The notes under the pieces were generated by a model, which saw only the letters and a program-made list of their open reading frames with translations, had not been told where the DNA came from and searched no databases. Below are positions 58,272 to 64,000 of a stretch of DNA of 64,000 nucleotides, one piece after another. The first letter of the stretch is position 1, and each line of letters begins with the position of its first letter. This stretch comes from Martinezella tropici (GTDB lineage Bacteria; Pseudomonadota; Alphaproteobacteria; Rhizobiales; Rhizobiaceae). The translations under genes were made by a program, and so were the position numbers. The stretch covers positions 359,317 to 423,316 of the forward strand of contig NZ_VNIP01000010.1 in NCBI RefSeq assembly GCF_008370325.1, given 5' to 3'.

Positions 58272-58625
58272 CTACTTCTGGCGATAGAGGATCATGCCGC
58301 CGTGATGAAGCACGTCGTCGATGAAATCCCCATCGGCGGTGAAACCTGTATCGTCCCAGTAGTCGATGTGATTGCCGCGAACCTCATAGCGCCCCTGATA
58401 GGCGCTTTCGCGCCGGCCGCGCGCTTCGTCATAGCGGCCGTTCGACAGCAGATTGTGGCGCACATAGCCATCGGCGGTAACCCACATGCCGGCATAGGGA
58501 TGACTTTGCTGGATGGTCGCGAATGCGTTGGGCTCGTTGTTCATGGTGGCGTAAACCTCTGATGTGACGATGAATATAGCGCCGGCGGCAAGAGCCAGGG
58601 CGAAACTCTGGATGGATGTGCCCAT
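58272..58625 (-). CDS. Atu4866-family exported protein
   Basis: A 117-residue protein. A signal peptide (SFALALAAGAIFIVTSEVYA) precedes a conserved domain: HPYAGMWVTADGYVRHNLLSNGRYDEARGRRESAYQGRYEVRGNHIDYWDDTGFTADGDFIDDVLHHGGMILYR, which I recognise as the Atu4866 family named after an Agrobacterium protein. Function unknown. It begins right behind the SDR stop (GTG 58634 or ATG 58625), so the two are translated together. Confidence 0.8.
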   Translation of the reverse strand: MGTSIQSFALALAAGAIFIVTSEVYATMNNEPNAFATIQQSHPYAGMWVTADGYVRHNLLSNGRYDEARGRRESAYQGRYEVRGNHIDYWDDTGFTADGDFIDDVLHHGGMILYRQK

Positions 58626-58634
58626 CTTCACCAC

Positions 58635-59360
58635 TTAGGTGTTGGCCGTCGGGCGCACGACGATCTCATTGACGTCGACATCCTCCGGCTGCTCGATGGC
58701 AAAACGCACGGCGCGGGCAATGGCGTCGGGCTTCAGAGCGATGGCGCGATAGGTCTTCATCGCTTCCGCGGCAACGGGATCGGTGATGGTATTCGCGAGT
58801 TCGCTTTCGACGACGCCGGGATGGATGCAGGTGACGCGCAATGTCTTGTGTTCCTGGCGCAGCCCATCCGAGATCGCCCGCACCGCATATTTCGTGGCGC
58901 AGTAAACTGCAGCGGTCGGGGAGACCGCAAGCGCTCCGATCGATGCGATATTGATGATCTGGCCCGAATTGCGCGCGATCATCTCAGGCAAAACCGCGGC
59001 GATGCCGTAAAGCACGCCGTTGATGTTGACATCGATCATCCGGTCCCATTCCTCCACCTTCAGCGATGCCATGAGGGAGAGCGGCATCACGCCGGCATTG
59101 TTGACGATGACGTCAATGCGTCCCCATTTCTGTCGAGCGGCGCTGACGAAAGCCTCGAAGCTCCGGCGATCCGTCACATCGAGGGAATGGGGGAGCACGG
59201 TGCCGCCCGTATCACGCAGCTCGGCGGCCAGCGCTTCCAGACGCTCTACGCGCCTCGCACCCAGTGCCACTTTCGCGCCGGCGGCGGCAAGTTCGCGGGC
59301 AATGCCCTCCCCGATCCCACTAGAAGCGCCTGTTATCAGAATGACTTTATCCATCGGCAT
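58635..59360 (-). CDS. short-chain dehydrogenase/reductase
   Basis: A 241-residue classical SDR. The cofactor loop TGASSGIGEGIA is at about residues 10-21, NNAG near residue 88, catalytic Ser in IINIASIGA and YxxxK in YCATK. It resembles YdfG-type SDRs that reduce aldehydes or 3-hydroxy acids. It forms an operon with the Atu4866-family gene downstream and is divergent from a LysR gene that probably controls it. Confidence 0.92.
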   Translation of the reverse strand: MPMDKVILITGASSGIGEGIARELAAAGAKVALGARRVERLEALAAELRDTGGTVLPHSLDVTDRRSFEAFVSAARQKWGRIDVIVNNAGVMPLSLMASLKVEEWDRMIDVNINGVLYGIAAVLPEMIARNSGQIINIASIGALAVSPTAAVYCATKYAVRAISDGLRQEHKTLRVTCIHPGVVESELANTITDPVAAEAMKTYRAIALKPDAIARAVRFAIEQPEDVDVNEIVVRPTANT

Positions 59361-59409
59361 GACCTCATCCTTTCTCTGTGCATGTCATGAGGCCTTGACT
59401 GTAAGGACT

Positions 59410-59429
59410 GGCTATTGTTTCGATAAGCC
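59410..59429. promoter_or_regulatory. GGCT-N12-AGCC element, candidate LysR site
   Basis: A 20-bp imperfect palindrome (outer GGCT/AGCC, inner ATTG/CGAT) lies in the 106-bp gap between the SDR and LysR genes. LysR regulators usually bind T-N11-A elements in such gaps. Confidence 0.4.
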
Positions 59430-59466
59430 ATCACCTCCTTGCCAGATTGGAAAGAAAAAATAACCA

Positions 59467-60396
59467 ATGGAGCCAGACCTGAATGCGCTCGCGGTCTTTG
59501 CGCTCGTTGCGGAGGAACGGAGCTTCCGGGCAGCGGCGACGCGGCTCGGCGTAACGCGCTCCGCCGTCAGCCAGACGATTCGTCGATTGGAGGAAAATCT
59601 CGGCATCGCGCTTGTCCTGCGCACGACGCGCAGCGTCAGTCTCACCGAAGCCGGCGAGCGGCTTTATGAAAGGGTCGCCCCCGCCGTCGCGGAGATGCGC
59701 GCCGCGCTGGAGAAGACCGAGGCGCTGACGGAGCTTCCGCGCGGCCGCCTGCGGCTTGCGGTCTCCTCGATTGCCGAGCGTTTTCTGGGCGGGCCGCTCC
59801 TTGCCGGCTTCGTCCTTCAATATCCCGAGGTGGAGCTTGATATCACCGTCACGGACGAGGAGTTCGACATCGTCGCCGAAGGCTATGACGCGGGCGTGCG
59901 GTTGGGAGAGGTCATCGCGCAGGATATGATCGCCGTACCGATCGCGGGCGCCGAACGACAACTGGCCGTCTGCGCCCCATCCTATCGCGAGCGTTTCGGC
60001 GTGCCGTCACACCCGGCAGACCTTGCCGGGCACGCCTGCATCGGCTGGCGCCCTTCTCCGAAATCGGCGCCCTATCGCTGGGAGTTCGCTGAAGCGGGCA
60101 AGGAATTCAGCGTCGCGGTGCCGTCGACGATCACGACCAACGACATGGGCCTGATGATCAAGCTCGCCGTCGCTGGAGCCGGCATCTCCTTCGGAATGGA
60201 GGAAAGCTTCCGCCCCTTCTTCGGTCGAGGAGAGCTGCTGCCGATCCTGGAGGAGTATTGCCCCTATTTTGCGGGCTTTTATCTCTACTATCCGAGTCGC
60301 CGAAACACCGCTCCAAAGCTTCGCGCATTGATCGAACATGTCAGGCGCTTTCCGGCCAGCGATGAAGGGCGGGAAAGCGGCAAACGAACTGGGTAA
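59467..60396 (+). CDS. LysR-family transcriptional regulator
   Basis: A 309-residue regulator with the N-terminal winged helix (LNALAVFALVAEERSFRAAATRLGVTRSAVSQTIRRLEENLGIALVLRTTRSVSLTEAG) and a periplasmic-binding-like effector domain (RGRLRLAVSSIAERFLGGPLLAGFVLQYPEVELDITV onward). It is divergent from the SDR-Atu4866 operon, the usual LysR target arrangement. The next SDR gene converges 30 bp after its stop. Confidence 0.92.
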   Translation: MEPDLNALAVFALVAEERSFRAAATRLGVTRSAVSQTIRRLEENLGIALVLRTTRSVSLTEAGERLYERVAPAVAEMRAALEKTEALTELPRGRLRLAVSSIAERFLGGPLLAGFVLQYPEVELDITVTDEEFDIVAEGYDAGVRLGEVIAQDMIAVPIAGAERQLAVCAPSYRERFGVPSHPADLAGHACIGWRPSPKSAPYRWEFAEAGKEFSVAVPSTITTNDMGLMIKLAVAGAGISFGMEESFRPFFGRGELLPILEEYCPYFAGFYLYYPSRRNTAPKLRALIEHVRRFPASDEGRESGKRTG

Positions 60397-60426
60397 GCTC
60401 CTTTGCCGCCTTGAGGATGACCGATT

Positions 60427-61164
60427 TCAATTGCGCCCGCCATTCGCGCGGATGATCTGGCCGTTGATCCAACCGCTCTCAGCGCTGGCGAGAAACGACA
60501 CGATCTGGGCGATCTCTTCCGGCAGGCCGAGACGGCCGAGCGGAATGTCGTTGATCAGCCGCTGGATCAGCTCCTCTGACCGCCCCCTGAACAGCAGCTC
60601 CGTGGCGATCGGCCCAGGCGCGACCGCATTGACAGTCACGCCGCGCGTGCCGAGTTCCTTGGCGAGCGTATGCGTCATGGCTTCCACACCGGCCTTCGTC
60701 GCCGCGTAGACGCCGTTGCCGGGGGAGTAATGGCCGATGATGCTCGTTGACAGGTTGATGATGCGGCCGCCATCCCGCACCCGCTTTGCTCCCTCGCGCA
60801 TTCCGTTGAACGTGCCCGTGAGATTGACGGCGATCTGCTGCTGAAAATCCTCGTCGCTCACCCGAGACAAGGGCGAGAATTTGCTGATCCCGGCATTGTT
60901 GACGAGTACGTCGATCTTTCCGAACTCGGCTTCGGCACGATCGAACAATGCCTTAACAGCCGAAGCATCGGCCACATCCGCACAGACCGCAATCGCGCGG
61001 CCGCCCATCGCCTCGATGCTCGAGACGACATCCTCAGCCTCTCCGGAACTTGACGCATAATTGACGACGGTCTGAAAACCATCGGCGGAAAGCTGCCTCG
61101 CAATGGCTGCACCGATGCCCTTCGATGCGCCGGTTACGATTGCGGATTTGATTTCGCTGGACAT
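60427..61164 (-). CDS. short-chain dehydrogenase/reductase (3-oxoacyl-ACP reductase-like)
   Basis: A 245-residue classical SDR: TGASKGIGAAIARQL at about residues 11-25, NNAG, catalytic Ser in IINLSTSIIG, Tyr-Lys in YAATKAGVEAM, and the C-terminal GWINGQIIRANGG that marks FabG-like enzymes. ATG 61164 has GGAGAC upstream. The divergent TetR gene starts 174 bp away and probably represses it. Confidence 0.92.
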   Translation of the reverse strand: MSSEIKSAIVTGASKGIGAAIARQLSADGFQTVVNYASSSGEAEDVVSSIEAMGGRAIAVCADVADASAVKALFDRAEAEFGKIDVLVNNAGISKFSPLSRVSDEDFQQQIAVNLTGTFNGMREGAKRVRDGGRIINLSTSIIGHYSPGNGVYAATKAGVEAMTHTLAKELGTRGVTVNAVAPGPIATELLFRGRSEELIQRLINDIPLGRLGLPEEIAQIVSFLASAESGWINGQIIRANGGRN

Positions 61165-61270
61165 GCATTTGTCTCCATTTCTCTCCCTCCGGCCCGAACA
61201 GCGAACGTCGCGCACGCATGCGCTTGCGAACACGCCGAGGGAGTTCAATCCCCGGATGTCGCTGAAACGC

Positions 61271-61314
61271 TTGTTTCGCTGGGCCTTGACCTGTAATATG
61301 AGCGATAATTCGCT
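61271..61314 (+). promoter_or_regulatory. candidate promoter and operator before the TetR gene
   Basis: TTGTTT (61271-61276), a 17-nt spacer and TATAAT-like TAATAT (61294-61299) are followed by the inverted repeat AGCGA-TAAT-TCGCT (61301-61314). An operator at the transcription start suits TetR autorepression. Confidence 0.45.
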
Positions 61315-61338
61315 TTTTACTACTCGCATTCCACGAAC

Positions 61339-61950
61339 ATGTCCGAGAACCCTCTGAAGAGCCGCCCCGCGCCGAGAAAAGCGCCGAAACAAGCGCGTTC
61401 GCTTGCGACCGTCGAGGCAATTGTCGAGGCTGCGGCTCGCATTTTGGAGGAACGCGGCCATGAAGCCTTCTCCACCAATGCCGTGGCCGAAAGGGCCGGC
61501 GTCAGCGTCGGTTCGCTCTATCAATATTTTCCGCGCAAGGACGCGCTGATCGGAGCGCTGATCCTCCGAGAAACGAGCCGCCTCGTCGAGGAGGCGGAAA
61601 GCGCGGCGGATCAGCCCACCGGCAAGGAGGCTTTGTCAGCGCTCATCCTCCCCTGTGTCGAGCAGCAGCTTCGCCGGCCAGCCCTCGCCCGCCTGCTCGA
61701 CTTTGAGGAAGCACGCCTGCCGCTCGATGCCGCCACCGAACAGGTGAAGATGCGCTTTTTCGAGCTCACGCGCGCAACGCTGCTGCGACCGGACTTGCCG
61801 GCCCAGACCGATATGGATGTCGCAAGCCGGGACGTGGTGGCAATCATCAAGGGAATGGTCGACGCTGCCGGCGAACACGGCGACGAAGACAAACGTCAAT
61901 TGGCTCGCCGAGTGGAGCGTGCTGTGCTCGGCTATCTGAACAGTGGCTGA
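61339..61950 (+). CDS. TetR/AcrR-family transcriptional regulator
   Basis: A 203-residue regulator. The helix-turn-helix (EAAARILEERGHEAFSTNAVAERAGVSVGSLYQYFPRKDALIGAL) lies at residues about 30-75, followed by the helical effector domain. It is divergent from the FabG-like SDR. The IS element lies 24 bp after its stop codon. Confidence 0.9.
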   Translation: MSENPLKSRPAPRKAPKQARSLATVEAIVEAAARILEERGHEAFSTNAVAERAGVSVGSLYQYFPRKDALIGALILRETSRLVEEAESAADQPTGKEALSALILPCVEQQLRRPALARLLDFEEARLPLDAATEQVKMRFFELTRATLLRPDLPAQTDMDVASRDVVAIIKGMVDAAGEHGDEDKRQLARRVERAVLGYLNSG

Positions 61951-62050
61951 TCCCGCGGGGCGGGCAGGCAACTAGGTCGTAAACTCATAAACGGGCTTGA
62001 GCTTTGGGCGTGTGCGTGATTCAGCCTCCTCGTTGATGAGGAGTTCGAAT

Positions 62051-62476
62051 GTGCGGCGACGATACGAACTGACGGATCGTGAGTGGACGATCATCGAGCC
62101 ATTGTTGCCGAACAAGCCGCGAGGCGTTCCACGGGTGGATGATCGTCGGGTGCTGAATGGCATTCTCTGGCGGTTTCGGAGCGGCTCGCCATGGGCCGAG
62201 ATCCCGGAGCGCTATGGGCCGCCGACGACCTGCTGCAACCGGTTCGTTCGCTGGCGCAAAGCCGGGGTTTGGGACCGGCTGCTGGCAGCAGTTTCCGCGG
62301 GTTTCAACGGTGAACTGGTCATGATCGATTCCACCTGCGTACGCGTCCACCAGCACGCGGCGACGGGTAAAAAGGGGGATCCGCAGATCGTCGCATGGGA
62401 CGTTCCAGGGGCGGCCTTACCAGCAAGCTCCATGCTCTTGTCGACGCTGAGGGACGTCCTGTCAGCCTGCGACTGA
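62051..62476 (+). CDS. IS5-family transposase, first frame (orfA)
   Basis: It reads RRRYELTDREWTIIEPLLPNKPRGVPRVDDRRVLNGILWRFRSGSPWAEIPERYG and contains the first catalytic Asp in MIDSTCVRVHQHAA. GTG 62051 has GAGGAG 8 nt upstream; ATG 62036 is an alternative. After GKK it meets the run AAAAAGGGGG (62369-62378), where a -1 shift joins orfB. Without the shift the frame continues with unrelated residues to 62476. Confidence 0.85.
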   Translation: MRRRYELTDREWTIIEPLLPNKPRGVPRVDDRRVLNGILWRFRSGSPWAEIPERYGPPTTCCNRFVRWRKAGVWDRLLAAVSAGFNGELVMIDSTCVRVHQHAATGKKGDPQIVAWDVPGAALPASSMLLSTLRDVLSACD

Positions 62477-62811
62477 CCGGCGGTCAGGTTCATGATGCCC
62501 GCGAAGCCCCGGCGCTGATCAAGGCCATGCCCGAAGGCGCCACCCTCCTGGGCGACAAGGGTTATGACAGCAATGCCATCCGCAAACAGGCGGCGGACAA
62601 GGGCATCTGGGCTAATATTCCCAACCGATCCAACCGCAAGGAGCGCTTTGCCTTCTCGCCATGGCTCTATCGTCAGCGCAATCTCGTCGAACGCTTCTTC
62701 GCCCGGATCAAGCATTTTCGGGGGATCGCAACTCGATACGACCGCTGCCCCGAGAACTATCTGGCTGCCATCAAGCTCGTCTGCACGCGGATCTGGTGTA
62801 CTGCGTTATGA
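62369..62811 (+). CDS. IS5-family transposase, second frame (orfB, reached by -1 frameshift)
   Basis: In the -1 frame the protein continues KGGSADRRMGRSRGGLTSKLHALVDAEGRPVSLRLTGGQ. It contains the second Asp (LLGDKGYDS) and the catalytic Glu (RNLVERFFARIKHFRGIATRYD), completing the DDE triad. The fused transposase would have about 250 residues. Both frames are undamaged, so the element may be active. Confidence 0.85.
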
Positions 62812-62824
62812 GTCGAGGCCCTAA

Positions 62825-63721
62825 TCAGCGAGCGACAAGATCGTGAATCAGGTCGCGGATCCACTGCTGGCCCTGATGCCCGTTTGTCCGCTCATGCCAT
62901 ATGAGCTCCACCTGAAACCGTTCCGAAAGCCAGGGAACGTCTATCCATGCGACCTCACCCAAACGGTTCCGCATCAGGCGTCGCGGTACCAGGGCGACAA
63001 GGTCGCTGCTGGCGACGATGCTCGGAACAACCAGGAATGAGGCGGCAGACGCGACAACGGCGCGGGAGTGGCCGAGGGCCTCCAGGGTCGCGTCGACCGG
63101 TGTGGAAAATCCGCCTCCAGAAGGCGAGACGATGACCTGTTCGAGCCGGGCAAACCCCGATGGGGACGCCCCTTCTTCTATCCGGGAGTGGCCGGAACGG
63201 CCGATGAGAATATAGCTCTCCTCGAACAGATGCCGGGTACGCAGGTGAGTCTCGGCATCCGGTGTCGCGATGGCCAGATCGACATCGCCATCGGCTAGTT
63301 GCTGCGCTAGTCTCGCCGGTGCAAACCGGTGCACGGCAAGCCGGATATTGGGCGCCTTGTCGCGCAGCGCCACGATGAGGGGTGCCACCACCACAGCCTC
63401 GACGTAGTCGGTGCACGCGATCGAGATGGTTAGCTCGGCTGTCGCGGGGGAAAAGCTGTCGTGGCTCTGGAGGGTTTCGCGGAGTTGATCCAGCGAAGCT
63501 CTGAGCGGATCGATCAGCTCAAGCGCCTTGGCGGTCGGCACCATGCCACGATGCGCCGGCACGAGCAGGGGATCCTTGAACAGGTCGCGAAGGCGGTTCA
63601 GTTGGGCGCTGAGCGCCGGCTGGCTCATATGCAGCCGGGCTGCGGCCCTTGTCACGTTGCGCTCGACAAGCAGAGCTTCGAGACTGACGAGGAGGTTGAG
63701 ATCGATGCGCTTCATATCCAT
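62825..63721 (-). CDS. LysR-family transcriptional regulator
   Basis: A 298-residue regulator: the N-terminal winged helix (MKRIDLNLLVSLEALLVERNVTRAAARLHMSQPALSAQLNRLRDLFKDPLLVPAHRGMVPTAKA) and an effector-binding domain ending VPWLSERFQVELIWHERTNGHQGQQWIRDLIHDLVAR, as in NodD/NahR-like LysR proteins. ATG 63721 or 63715 is possible. The stop codon is 3 bp from the IS end, so the insertion just missed the coding part and may have removed the natural terminator. It is divergent from an NmrA-type gene. Confidence 0.9.
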   Translation of the reverse strand: MDMKRIDLNLLVSLEALLVERNVTRAAARLHMSQPALSAQLNRLRDLFKDPLLVPAHRGMVPTAKALELIDPLRASLDQLRETLQSHDSFSPATAELTISIACTDYVEAVVVAPLIVALRDKAPNIRLAVHRFAPARLAQQLADGDVDLAIATPDAETHLRTRHLFEESYILIGRSGHSRIEEGASPSGFARLEQVIVSPSGGGFSTPVDATLEALGHSRAVVASAASFLVVPSIVASSDLVALVPRRLMRNRLGEVAWIDVPWLSERFQVELIWHERTNGHQGQQWIRDLIHDLVAR

Positions 63722-63740
63722 AAGATGGATAGTAGCGCAT

Positions 63741-63785
63741 AAATCAATCGATTTCACATATGGCAGATGGATTGCGATTTAAATC
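63741..63785. promoter_or_regulatory. two AAATC/GATTT palindromes in the LysR-NmrA gap
   Basis: AAATC-AATC-GATTT (63741-63754) and GATTTAAATC (63776-63785) use the same half-site and are 33 bp apart (centre to centre). They are candidate LysR-binding and activation sites. Confidence 0.45.
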
Positions 63786-63832
63786 TCCAGGGAGTGCCGC
63801 TGCGCTGCTCCAGGAAAATGATGGAGATACAC

Positions 63833-64000
63833 ATGTCGATTGATCAAAAGCCTACCATTGTCGTCGCGGGCAGCCTGAGCAAGCAGGGCCGGAGCGTGAC
63901 GGAGTCGTTGTTGGGGAGTGGACGGTATCACGTTCGTGCGCTCACAAGTCGTACAGACTCGCCTGCGGCCCTCAAGCTGGCCGAGCAGGGCGCTGAGCTC
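63833..64000 (+). CDS. NmrA-like NAD(P)-binding protein (3' end outside window)
   Basis: Only 56 codons are visible. MSIDQKPTIVVAGSLSKQGRSVTESLLGSGRYHVRALTSR is the opening of an NmrA-type Rossmann fold, with a GSLSKQG variant of the usual GxTGxxG loop. ATG 63833 has GGAG 7 nt upstream; in-frame ATGs at 63818 and 63821 are less well spaced. It is divergent from the LysR gene and is its likely target. Confidence 0.75.
   Translation, partial: MSIDQKPTIVVAGSLSKQGRSVTESLLGSGRYHVRALTSRTDSPAALKLAEQGAEL

Larger units (their letters stand above)
61975..62821 (+). mobile_element. IS5-family insertion sequence (IS427-like), 847 bp, intact
   Basis: The ends are imperfect inverted repeats, about 12 of 16 matching: GGTCGTAAACTCATAA on the left and, read inward, GGGCCTCGACTCATAA on the right. 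Both are flanked by TA (61973-61974, 62822-62823), fitting a 2-bp target duplication. Two overlapping transposase frames are joined by a slippery run. The element sits between the TetR gene and a LysR gene. Confidence 0.85.

Overview
The window looks like chromosomal DNA of a fast-growing rhizobium (Rhizobiaceae, Alphaproteobacteria). The grounds are high GC with rhizobial codon use, a circularly permuted two-piece tmRNA whose tag reads ANDNYAEARLAA, an alpha-type SspB beside it, an Atu4866-family protein, short palindromic repeats of the kind scattered through rhizobial genomes, and the run miaA/serB, degP, hflC-hflK, folA, thyA, ssrA, sspB. No prophage, CRISPR array, rRNA or tRNA gene was seen. 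The only clear mobile element is one IS5-family insertion sequence near the right end.

Layout. 0-9.5 kb: the end of a PIN-domain toxin gene, a methyltransferase, ilvC with a TetR gene in front, an AraC gene divergent from an alcohol dehydrogenase, NDH-2, an Lrp gene divergent from an Asp/Glu-type racemase, and two acetyltransferase genes. 9.5-21.7 kb: a TetR-MFS pair, HxlR plus FAD monooxygenase divergent from an NmrA protein, pdxJ, a RecD-like helicase, an ECF sigma/anti-sigma operon led by a small exported protein, and a LysE exporter followed by a cobalt-type nitrile hydratase operon. 21.7-30 kb: a capsule-type glycosyltransferase, ilvI-ilvH with a leader-peptide attenuator, a HerA-like ATPase, miaA, serB and an acetyltransferase. 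30-44 kb: envelope proteolysis (degP, hflK-hflC), folate and dTMP genes (folA, thyA), ssrA-sspB with two small genes, and a large AsmA protein. 44-52.4 kb: an FAD-linked oxidase, a polar amino acid ABC transporter with a good sigma-54 promoter match, AraC/DUF2000, an OmpA lipoprotein, a small membrane-protein ORF and an isolated flagellin. 52.4-64 kb: uvrD/pcrA, an AT-rich orphan HsdR_N nuclease, a palindromic element beside a GIY-YIG nuclease, and a patchwork of regulator/redox-enzyme pairs (HxlR/GST, SDR/LysR, SDR/TetR, LysR/NmrA) interrupted by the IS.

Functionally, ilvC, ilvI and ilvH belong to branched-chain amino acid synthesis. ssrA and sspB form the trans-translation and ClpXP tagging arm. 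HflKC and DegP handle envelope protein quality. Many transcription factors sit next to, and often divergent from, an oxidoreductase or transporter, which suggests local sensing and detoxification of small electrophiles, quinones or aromatics. Observations most worth following: (i) the small DUF4169 gene after sspB starts with a peptide nearly identical to the C-terminal ClpX-binding tail of SspB; (ii) ilvIH is preceded by an apparently leaderless 18-codon Ile/Val/Leu-rich leader peptide and a terminator; (iii) a 40-bp inverted repeat sits beside a GIY-YIG nuclease gene; (iv) the nitrile hydratase alpha subunit has a His/Asp-rich N-terminus.

All calls come from reading the sequence and from family knowledge. 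No database search was run. Start codons were chosen by ribosome-binding site, family length and spacing, and many differ from the longest open frame.
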